This document shows, piece by piece, positions 41,045-51,200 of a stretch of 64,000 bases of DNA. The position numbers and the translations under genes are program-made. The first letter of the stretch is position 1; the number at the start of each line of letters is the position of its first letter. Source of the stretch: Dryas octopetala (Eukaryota > Streptophyta > Magnoliopsida > Rosales > Rosaceae); assembly GCA_963921425.1 (NCBI GenBank), contig OY992839.1:4466501-4530500 (forward strand), given 5' to 3'. A model generated the notes under the pieces. That model had not been told where the DNA came from. It saw nothing but the letters and a program-made list of their open reading frames with translations, and searched no databases.

Positions 41045-41916
41045 ATGGAGAGCGAGAAGAATCTCAAGGCATGGGTATTCGATAAGTTAATGGCATTGCT
41101 CAGATATTCGAATCCTATTATTGTTCAGTACATTATTGGACTAACCGAAAAAGCAACATCACCGGCTAGTGTGGTGGACAAGCTTTAAGAATTTCGATTC
41201 CGCTCTTGGACTGAGAGGGTTGATTTTGCTGAAGAAATCTCGGCAAGGGTGCATCGCAAACCATTTTATTTTAACCCATAAACATTCACGAACGATCCCA
41301 TCTGCACGGCCGATGTTTTCTGCGGATTTGCAAGACTACCACTACCTGATCAATGTTTGGGATGAAGCATTCACCTGGCAGGACTATGAAATTGACAAGG
41401 CTAAAGCAAAATCAAACTTGCAGAAGTTGCAGAAGGAAGAGGAAGAGCAAATTGGGTTATCCTTCAACATCTATCTCCACACCCTACGCGATGAGTTTCT
41501 TCGAATTGTTCAAGATGAGCAGGTCCTTTTTATTTATGGCGAAACAGGTTCTAAAAAAACTACACTGATACCCTAATTCTTATATGAGTCCGGATACACA
41601 GAGATTAGAAAGGAGAAAATTAAACGTACACAGCCAAGTCAAGTTGTTGCTCTAAGCAGCGCTGCTAGGGTTTCTCAAGAGATGGATGTTGAGCTTGAAC
41701 ATGAGGTAGGTTATTCCGTTCGTTTGGAGGATTGCACTTCTCAAAACACTGTCTTGAAATTCATGACGGATGGTATGCTATTGCGAGAATTCCTTGTTCA
41801 ACCAAATTTATCAAGCTACAGTGTGCTCATTGTGGATGAGGCCCATCAGAGAATGCAATCAACTGATCATGATTATAGTCTTCTTTTTGGATTACTAAAA
41901 GAGATTACTCGAATTC
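41045..41916 (+). pseudogene. DEAH-box RNA helicase relic, copy 1 (5' part)
   Basis: Starts with an N terminus (MESEKNLKAWVFDKLMALL) that matches plant DEAH1/Prp2-type spliceosomal helicases, which remodel the spliceosome. Frameshifts and stops follow almost at once (a stop at about 41186; the match resumes in another frame at DLQDYHYLINVWDEAF). The P-loop reads GETGSKKTT instead of GETGSGKTT, replacing the invariant glycine. VDEAH is retained (about 41832). No intron is visible over the matching length, so it may be a retrocopy. The segment from about 41560 to 41916 is repeated at 42635 and 44344. It ends abruptly after LLKEITRI, where F-box-like sequence on the other strand begins. Confidence 0.8.
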
Positions 41917-42634
41917 TTTTTGGAAAAGTATATAAACTAAAGACCTTACTTTGTGGTAGACAAGTCGGAAGTGACAAACACAAAAATGAATCTATGATAT
42001 AAGACCATCAAAAGGTGAGACAAGTGTTGACACGAAGGCAATGGCTTCCCTGCGATTTCTAAAGAAAGTAAACATGTGATATATATGCATCCTTTCCATT
42101 CGATACACTGAGATGTTGATATTTTGTGAACAATAAAAGGATTTCTCCATGGCTGCAGTAGCATAGTGGACTACATTTGAAGATATCATTTATGGTAGCC
42201 ATTCTGATCCATTCACTTGCATTATTCCTTATCCAAATGTCCAACACCATGTTTATCTAAGTTATATCTGACTAGGCGATTGCCAAGCTTTTGAGGGTTA
42301 GACATCAACTGCAGACCACCAACCACCCCAATCCAATAAATGTGATCTTCATAACAACAACCATATCTTTGATTTAGATAAAATATCCAATCAAGAACAT
42401 ACAGTTCTTCAGATTAAAAACCTTGATCTTCACCATATAGTCTTCAGAAGTGGGAGTTAGGCAGCTTGAAGATGTCATGCAAGTAGGAGCATAAACCTTT
42501 ACTATTTTAAATTCATGGCTTCCCTTCGAGTACCCAAACCTATATATGACGAAATTTTGGAAAGCCTTATCTTCCTCTATGGTTCTAAAGATTTGGGTGG
42601 AAGGGTTTAAGACGATGTTATGTTTGATATGTTT
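41917..42634 (-). pseudogene. F-box-associated-domain fragment, copy 1
   Basis: Antisense to the flanking helicase segments. The translation has the style of plant F-box-associated proteins (YMVKIKVF, IRNNASEWIRMATINDIF). It is closely similar to the copy at 42991-44343. Compared with that copy it has lost about 110 bp near 42252 (after CCAACACCATGTT) and a shorter piece near 42412, so it cannot be functional. Confidence 0.7.
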
Positions 42635-42990
42635 ACTACACTGATACCCTAATTTCTATATGAGGTCGGATACACAGAGATTAGAAAGAAGAAAATTGGG
42701 TACACATAGCCAAGTCGAGGTGCTGCTCTAAGCGCTGCTGTTAGGGTTTCTCAAGAGATGGGTGTTGAGCTTGGACATGAGGTAGGTTATTCCCTTCATT
42801 TGGAGGATTGCACCTCTCAAAACACTGTCTTGAAATTCATGACAGATGGTATGCTGTTGCAAGAATTCCTTGTTCGACCAAATTATCAAGCTACAGTGTG
42901 CTCATTATGGATGAGGCCCATTAGAGAATGCAATCAACTGATCATGATCATAGTCTTCTTTTTGGATTACTAAAAGAGATTACTCGAATT
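42635..42990 (+). pseudogene. DEAH-box helicase relic, copy 2 (repeat segment only)
   Basis: A near-identical copy of 41560-41916, beginning at CTACACTGATACC and ending at the same point after LLKEITRI. It encodes [22 protein letters not shown] sequence with its own frameshift, and the DEAH region reads ATTATGGATGAGGCCCATTAG, which ends in a stop. Flanked on both sides by antisense F-box fragments. Confidence 0.8.
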
Positions 42991-44343
42991 CTTTTTGGAA
43001 AAGTATATAAACTAAAATACCTTACTTTATGGTAGACAAGTCGGAAGTAATAAACACAAAAATGAATCTATGATATAAGACCATCAAAAGAAGAGACAAG
43101 TGTCGGCACGAAGGCAATGGCTTCCCTGCGATTTCTAAAGGAAGTGAACGTGTGATATATATGCATCTTCTCCATTCGGTACACTGAGATGTTGATATTT
43201 TGTGAACAATAAAAGGATTTCTCCATGGCTGCAGTAGCATAGTGGACTACATTCGAAGATATCATTTATGGTAGCCATTCTGATTCATTCACATGCATCA
43301 TTCCTTATCCAAATGTCCAACACCATGTTTCTCCTCCTAGAGCAAACGCAGAGGTACTCGCCTACTACATTAACTTCTAAAAGTCTTTCATTTGAGAGAG
43401 GGTCTGGTAGTAGGACCATGTCGCAGTAATCATGATCTAAGTTATATCTGACTAGGCGATTGCCAAGCTTTTGAGGGTCAGACATCAACTGCAAATCACC
43501 AACCACCCCAATCCAGTAGATGTGATCTTCATAATAACAATCATCTCTTTGATTTAGATAAAATATCCAATCAGGGACATACAGCTCTTTCCAATCATTG
43601 CCCTTCATATTAAAAACCTTGATCTTCACCATATAGTATTCAAAAGTAGGAGTTAGGCAGCTTGAAGATGCCATGCAAGTAAGAGCATAAACCTTTACTA
43701 TTTTAAATTCATGGCTTCTTTTCGAGTACCCAAACCTAGACCTGGCAAACGGGTCGAGTGAAGCGGGTTCGAGTCAAACCCGACACGACCAGTTAACGAT
43801 AATGGGTGAACCCGACCCAACCCGTTAATCAACGGGTGGCAAAAAATTCAACCCGAAGCTGACCTGAAAAATAACGGTATACACGACCCAACCTGTTTTT
43901 ACCCGTTAAGAAAAAAAATACATTTTTCAACAAAAAAAACTTAAATTAAATATACTTTATTACATAAATAAATACATTTTATCACATAAATAAATATATT
44001 TTATTACATAAATGTATATTTTAAATATTTCACATAAGAAATATCTAAGAAATGTACAAATTAAATGATAAATCTCATAAAAAAAATATTTATTCCTTAA
44101 CGGGTACCTGCGAATTGACCTGACCCGACCTGTTATTTTAACGGGTGACACTCATATCAACCCGGTCCGATAACCTCGAACCCGAACCTGTAAATTTCTG
44201 TGTCGTGTCGTGTCGTGTCGTGTATGTTTTTGCCAGGTTTACCCAAACCCATATGTGACGAAATTTTGGAAAGCCTTATCTTCCTCTCTGGTTCTAAAGA
44301 TTTGGGTGGAAGGGTTTAAGATGATGATATGTTTCATATGTTT
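42991..44343 (-). pseudogene. F-box-associated-domain fragment, copy 2, split by a hAT-type element
   Basis: The longest frame (43285-43674) encodes 129 aa, including VKIKVFNMKGNDWKELYVPD and LVRYNLDHDYCDM, typical of the F-box-associated domain that binds substrates of SCF ligases. The N-terminal side continues beyond the transposon insertion (43737-44241): IILNPSTQIFRTREE and FVTYGFG lie right of it, and YSKR.HEFKIVKVYAL lies left. No F-box itself is present. The C-terminal end stops at the junction with helicase copy 2. Confidence 0.75.
43737..44241. mobile_element. hAT-type MITE with perfect 8-bp target duplication
   Basis: The ends TAGACCTGGCAAACGGG and, reading inward from the right, TAAACCTGGCAAAAAC form a terminal inverted repeat. 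CCCAAACC flanks both sides (43729-43736 and 44242-44249). The sub-terminal regions are rich in ACCCGACC/CGGGT words, and a (GTGTC)n-like run lies near the right end (about 44200-44222). It is 505 bp with no coding capacity. It sits inside F-box fragment copy 2 but not copy 1, so it inserted after the local duplication. Confidence 0.9.
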
Positions 44344-44823
44344 ACTACACTGATACACCAATTCGTATATGAGGCCGAATACACAGAGATTGGAAAAAAG
44401 AAATTTAGATGCACACAGCCAAGTCAAGGTGCTGCTCTAAGCGTTACTGCTAGAGTTTCTCAAGAGATGGGTGTTGAGTTTGGACATGAGGTAGGTTATT
44501 CCATTCGTTTGGAGGATTGCACTTCTCAAAACACTGTCTTGAAATTCATGACGGATGGTATGTTGTTGCGAGAATTCCTTGTTCAACCAAATTTATCAAG
44601 CTACAATGTGCTCAGTGTGGATGAGGCCCATAAGAGAATGCAATCAACTGATCATGATCATAGTCTTCTTTTTGGATTACTAAAGGAGATTACTCGAATT
44701 AGATCCGATCTTAAACTGCTACTTATCTTAAATTCATTGATGATTCCCAAGTTGTTTGATTATTTCAAAAGTGCCCTAATTTTCGGTATTCCACTCAGGC
44801 AGTGGTCTATACCCTTGGATTGA
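44344..44823 (+). pseudogene. DEAH-box helicase relic, copy 3 (continues past the repeat)
   Basis: The first 357 bases repeat the segment found at 41560 and 42635. Unlike those copies, this one continues beyond LLKEITRI into the proper helicase sequence (RSDLKLLLILNSL..DYFKSALIFGIP), equivalent to the stretch after motif II of DEAH1 helicases. It keeps VDEAH ([16 protein letters not shown]) and a 164-codon open frame, but no motifs IV-VI follow, and it stops at 44823. Confidence 0.78.
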
Positions 44824-45189
44824 CTTCTTCATATGAGTTTTAATATCTGACAATTGTGAGATTGAATGATATCAATAGTGATCATCTTATCAGTGTGCCT
44901 AGTGTGTGCAAATTTTATGAAGAGTAGCCTTTCAAATGTTCTTACTTTATATAAATCATTGCTTAATCTTTAGTTGTTCTTGTTGTGTGAAGTAAAACAT
45001 TCGGCCACTTGCTACCCATGGGGGGAAAACAAGTGCCGCACGGTCTGCGTTTGGGGCAAAAAGAGTCGGCCCATGACACTAGGCAATGTGTTTGAGCAGT
45101 TGTTAGCTAGGCTGCTACCAGCTCTAATCACACACACGCAAGCAACACAAATACACAAATATGTGTCTATTCTTAATATCCTTTGTTCA
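44824..45189. other. Intergenic sequence after the helicase relic
   Basis: I recognise nothing in this 366-bp stretch apart from the end of decayed helicase-like DNA. Stops occur in all frames except an uninformative one. Confidence 0.4.
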
Positions 45190-45684
45190 CATTGTCATGA
45201 TCAGGCCGGCCCATTTAATAATCAGGCCAGACCAATTATTTTAAACTTTAAGCCTAACCTGGTTCATAGCCCATCCCATAGTGGCTCGGGCCGGCCCGAT
45301 TAATTATTTTAATTTCTATTATTATTTAATGAATATAAGACTTAATTTTAAAAACTAATTAACAATGTCAATATAAATTTTTTTAAAATAGCAGTTAATG
45401 AGAAATAAGTTTGAAATTTAATATATAATTGTATTTAGTTTTTTGAAAATATTTTTATTTATAAAACTAAAAATTAGTTTTCAAATTAAAAAAAAATAAT
45501 TGAGAACTAATGTAAATGGGCTAGCCCAACCCAAGACGAGCTCGTGCTAGACTGACCTAATGGGATAGAAAATCTTGGCCCAGCCCGGCCCACTTAATGA
45601 TTGGTCAGGTCAGGCTGGGCCAACTTTAAACAGGTCGTGCCCGTGCCAGGCTCAAGCTGGCCCAGCCCGATGTACACCTCTAGT
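45190..45684. mobile_element. MITE, left copy of an inverted pair
   Basis: The sub-terminal regions are unusually rich in GGCCGGCCC/GGGCC words and the centre is AT-rich. It ends with CCCGATGTACACCTCTA. Its reverse complement aligns along most of its length with 45714-46483 (shared AATTATTTTAATTTCTATTA and ATTGTATTTAGTTTTTTG). Exact left end and target duplication were not resolved. Confidence 0.65.
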
Positions 45685-45713
45685 TTTTTACATCTATGGT
45701 CTGCCTCCACAGT

Positions 45714-46483
45714 AAAGGTGTACATTGGGCGGGGCCGGCTCGGCCCGTCATTAAGTGGGGTTAGGCCCGTACTTATGGGCTAGGTTGGGCTAAGGTTTTC
45801 TATCCCGTTCGGCCGACCCAGCACGAGCCCGTCTTATGTTGAGCCGGCCCATTTGTATTAGTTTTCAATTATCATTTTTAAATTTAAAGACTAATTTTTA
45901 AGTAAATTACTAAAAAATCCATTTTAGAGCCCTTTGTATAAAAAAAAACTCACCTAAAAAGTTGAAGAGAGAGTGTGCATGGGAGAGAGAAATGAAAGGA
46001 GATTGAAGAGAGAGTCACATGAAATGAGAGAAATAAGAAGAGAGAGTGACTGAGAGGGAGGAGAGAGAAGAGAGTGCGGGTGAGGGAGAAAGTGCAGTGG
46101 ACCGGCTTGGTACTAGTTTTTTGCAACCGGTCCGGGTTGTGCAGTGGGGTCTGGATCTGGCCTTTTTTTTTTTTTTTTTTTAACTAACCCCTATTTTTTT
46201 AGTTTCATAAATAAAAAAATTTCCAAAAAACTAAATACAATTATATATTCAATTACAAACCTATTTCTTATCAATTACTATTTTTTAAAATTTGTATTGA
46301 TATTGTTAATTAATTTTTAAAATTAAATCTTTGATTTATAAAATAATAATAGAAATTAAAATAATTAATCGGCTCGGCCCATCGTGAGCCCGGCACAACC
46401 CGTTATGAGATGGGTCATGGGCCGGACTGAGTTTAAGATTTAAAATAATTGGACTGGCCCGAGCATGACACAAAGCAAAATAA
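45714..46483. mobile_element. MITE, right copy of an inverted pair, with nested insertion
   Basis: Starts TAAAGGTGTACATTGGGC, the reverse complement of the left copy's end, and carries the same family sequence in the opposite orientation. It is about 275 bp longer because an unrelated GA-rich segment (about 45900-46200, with GAGAGAG runs and a GGTCCGGGTTGTGCAGTGG block) interrupts it. The nested segment's ends show a loose inverted similarity (ACTAAAAAAT). The two copies are only about 30 bp apart. Confidence 0.65.
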
Positions 46484-48240
46484 TTTTTATTAGAGATAAT
46501 TAGGCTTAGGTTCTTTAGAAAAACAGTTTTTAGATAAAGACTGGAGATGTTTTTAAATTTATAAGAAAATCATTTTAATTCATAATAAAGTCCTTTTAAT
46601 TTATAATAAAAAATTTTTAATTCATAATAAAGTGCTTCTCCGATTTGAAGGGTATTTCCCCTCTTAGGGTGTAGAGTTGGCTTTGTAGTGGCTGCATGTT
46701 AGGTTTGAACTCTGCCCAAAATCTTGGAGTTAAAACCTAACATAAAGCCGTCAAAGAAGAAAAATAAAAGAATTTAATTAAAAACCCTAAATCATTACCA
46801 ATATTAGTCTAAGAAAAGCTCATAAAATGAACTGAACTTTAAGTCTCACTTTTTATTATTGAAGAGTTTTATAACAAAAGGAGCTTCCAAAGAAACCCCC
46901 ACGATTTTCTTTCCACGATACAAATATTTGGGTATTATACGAAACTAACTATCTTTTTGGACTTACTATACAATTTAATCATAATTTAAACCATTTATTT
47001 TTTAAACCTTACTTCAAATATCATTTTTGCAAAAAACTTTATAACTAGAAGTCATTTTGCAATTCGATTATAATAACCATTTATATACATTTATCAAAAA
47101 CGATGTTCGTCTATGTATTTAATCTCAAATAACTAATTTTCAATTTGATTAATTTTTTGCATTGATATCTTTAAAGTGAGACCCAAAAAATGGATAGTTG
47201 TAATTATAAAATTAGTGATACAGTGGACAAAAAAGAGTTGTTAACTTTATATTAACTTGTTAATCAAATACCTTAACACGCTCATCAATCACTCAGTATT
47301 TCTTCGTTGCGTCAAGTAAAATCTGAAATAGAAAAAGGCTTTTCCATCCATCTTCTCTTTCCCTCCCTTCCATCCGAGAACGGCCCTCAGGCCATGGCAA
47401 ATCAGGGAAGTCAGCAAACATAACTTTTTAATTCACACGTGGAAACCATGTTGTTGTTCCCAGTGCATGAGAATTATCACCTTATTCAAGCATGTGGCAA
47501 GCAAGACCAATCAACATACAACTTCTCCTTATTCCTAAAGGCATTATAGCACCAATGACTAAGCTGCATCACACTAAAATTCATTTCATATTAGAAAATT
47601 TTGGATTTTTGTATGCTACATCTCTCAAGATATCATACATCAAGGATTAAGATTACATTTTTTTTTTTTTTTTTCGGGTCAACAAGGATTAAGATTTCAT
47701 GCTCCTTCAGAAGGTATCCATCAAAGAAAACACAGTTACAATAAAATCTTCATTAGTAATCATAGAATCTCTTGCTTGTCGAGGAATACCAACTGAATAT
47801 GTATTGAACACATATGGAGACCACCACCTTGAGCTCAACAGGGATTTGGATTGTGGAACTTGCTATTTGTTAAATGTAACCATAACGTAAAGCTTCCGAG
47901 GAACTCAAATTACAGAAGACACAGCCCGCTACAAAACTTAAATCACGAAAAATGTAGTCAGCTCCTCTAGGTTTACTTAGTATGGGTTATCTGTTTGTAT
48001 GAGTTGCCCTTGCCCTTCAAGAACATATGTATTGCCTGAATCACAATGTTGAACCGTGGAAACAATATTTTCTCCTCATCAACTCTGTCAATTAACGAAA
48101 GAAGAGAAAATCTCAGGTGCGAATTAATAAAACTTCTCAAACTTTGACCATGACAAAGTACAACTATTTGTGTTATCAAATATATCAAATTGGCGTCTAC
48201 ATGTTTTAGCACAGAATATAAAAAATAACCTCATCTTGCA
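46484..48240. other. Intergenic region including the GnTI 3' flank
   Basis: AT-rich with no recognised gene. The right part should hold the GnTI 3' UTR. Around 47341-47430 a GC-richer patch has a short frame from ATGGCAAATCAGGG that ends after about nine codons, which is not enough to call a gene. Confidence 0.45.
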
Positions 48241-51200
48241 TCAAAAATCTTCAACACCAAGCTGCTTGAGAGAATCTGGAGCAACAAGGAATATACGTTG
48301 TGGGGTTTGGTATCGGAAAACAACTATTCCTTTATATGCCGTCCTTGGTACACCATCCTGAAAAATGAAGGAAACACAAAAAACAACTCCAGATGAATAG
48401 ATTTTACAACTGGATTCTAAAACTAGGCCTTTAAATTATTTTATTTCTAGAGCTACTTGCTTAATTGATGGAGGACAGGACTTAGAGATTCTCCACGGCT
48501 TTTCCTAATTTCAATGATAATTAAAGGAAGATACACAATAACAACGAAAAATGACCTTCCACTCTTCAAAAATACCAAACTGACTTGCGATGCGTTCAAA
48601 GTCTGGCTGGTCGTTGTACTGTATACGAACATCACCATCAATATTACGTGCCTTTAGTACAAGATCAGTTCCACGTAGAGGTTTAGCCTTTTTCACAATG
48701 TCAGAAAAGTGCTTTACATACTTGTCCTACAAACACATCGAAAAGATCCATTGACTATAGATGTAATGAAAGCAGCACTCCATCCAAATGTATTAAGGCA
48801 TACATTACCTCCATCAGGTAGCTCAAATCCATAGATTTCCAGTCAACCTATGGACAGTAAAAAACGAAAAGCTCAATGTGAAAATGTTGAATAAAAAAAA
48901 AAAAAGAGAACAAACTTAGACTAGATAGAATAAAAAAGAAGACAGAATGGTAATTACCGGGACATCATTCAGCCTGATTGGTTCAAGATATTGTTTGAAA
49001 AACTGCCCCAAACTAGAACCCTGCAAAAAGACTTGAAAATTGAGGCAAGAAAATTTGACAGTCCTAAGAGGCAGACCGAGCTTACAATGCAGTAATGCTA
49101 CATACTAAAGTTTCAAGGAACACAGAACCACTTTCAGGATAAGACTTTCTAGCATCACTGATAGATAATAAGTAAAAATCAATGTAGAAATGCATTATAA
49201 TCAATACACATAATTCACTGAACTTTTCAGAAATTAAATATGTGACTCAATGATATTACAATAAAAAAAGCCTGAGGTTGGAACGAAATGAACAAGAAAA
49301 GGTAGGAAAACGTACATGCTCACCAAAATTATATGTCCTACACACTTCTGGACGAATAAATTGTCGACCTTTGTGATTCTCTTTTAACCTCAACCAGTCA
49401 TCCCAGTAAGTGAACCATTGTGAAAGAAAACATTTAGAAGAAATGCATCGAAAATCATAGAGAAGTATAATCAAAACAAAATTCACTATAACAACAAGGA
49501 TATGCCTCTGGCCACTTTGGTGATAGCTCATCCCATGTAGACCTAGCCAGCATCCACCCAAGTCCAGGAAAGAAATCTGATCTATAAAGAACTTCTGCAC
49601 AGTGGATCAGATAGCAAATCAGAGAACATAATGGTTCTGACAATTTCTGTAGATCTTATTATTAAATTAATGCAATTGCTTCTTGAAAATAAAGCCTGAT
49701 TTCAATCTGAGAAAGATAAACCCAAAAAATTTGATGAGAACTCACCAGGATCATGCACAAACTGCTTTTGTCCATTGTCATTCCATGAGGAAACAGCCAT
49801 GATAGATCTTCAACAATTTGACATCAAGAAAGTGAGGAAAAGCCAGAGTTCCAGGAATCTGGAACAATTATCTAATATATAAGTATTTGTGGCGTAAGAC
49901 TTTGAATTCATCTAGAAGACATACTTATCCTTGTCCAGGAGAGCTGCTGCAGCCTCAAAGTAATCAAAAAAATCAGGAGCAATATCCATATCATCTGTGT
50001 TCAAATATGATGGATTGCATCAGCATAGCATACTTAAGCGTTCTGTAATAAAGAGGAAAGAAAGAAAAACTGGAAAGATAATCCAAGGAACACCATTTTC
50101 ACCTTCAAGTATGATCACTCGGCTGAAGTTATGGTTGTAGAACAATCCATCCAATGCCCATTTGTAATGACCTAAAAAACAAAGAAATGTAAAACGAAGC
50201 TAATATATGCTTAAAAGAAGAAGCTCAGAATCCTTACGTGCAATTTTGTAGTATGCAAGCAACTCCCCAGGTCTTTCGGTATGAACTGGTTCATAATCCA
50301 AATGCTGCGATGAATTGAAGTTGGAGTTAACAGGTAGCCTGGCGCGTTTCCAAAGTCAAAGATATTCCCAAGGATAAACAATTTTATTATAAATGTACAA
50401 CTTACCTGCAAATATGTGAGCTGGTCATAGCTCAAAGCTTTATGTTTCACATTTGGATCCGATCCATCCTGAGAAAAATATAGTTACCATGTTTAGCTAT
50501 CGATTCTAGATAACAGTTAAAGAATGATAAGTGTCAGTCACGGTATCACACCCATAATGTTTTACCAAAAAAAGAAGCACATACATACCTGGGAGACAAA
50601 TAGAGGAAACTTTGAAGCAACAGAACTCTGATATCTAGATAATTGGAAATTAGGCCAGTGGGTCAGCTGAATCATGTACAAAATGCACTGTAGAACATTC
50701 TGTGAACATGAAACTTACTTTAAAACAGACATAACGGTCCTTTCCAGATAATCAGCACGATTGCATGCCATAATTACAACTGCTGCCAGTGGCACCTAAC
50801 AAGTTCATCAGAAAAAATAGTTAGAATAGTAACAAGTCATGAGTTCTAGGAAGAAAGAAAACTGAAATGTAAGGCACGCAATCAGTTCCACCTGTTCTTT
50901 GTCAATCAGCCGTTGTAAGCCTTTCCCTGAAAAGTTTGACAAAAGGAATATCCTAAGTTCTATGGAACATGTTATAAAAAAAATAATAATAATAATAATA
51001 ATAAATAAAGTGCTTTGGAATGTTCTGAACAGCTAAATAATACTGAAATGACATAAAAGTATAAGTACCCAAATACTGACAGCACCGAAAATACATGACT
51101 AGAGTGATAATGCAATTTTTTTATATGTTAGAAATAGAATATAGTATATAACAAAGAACTAAGAAGCGACCAACTAACTGTAAATTTGAATGAACATGAA

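Noticed and set aside
49400-49510. Frameshift or assembly error in GnTI after KWPEA
   Set aside because: The AT-AC boundaries explain the break completely and restore the frame.
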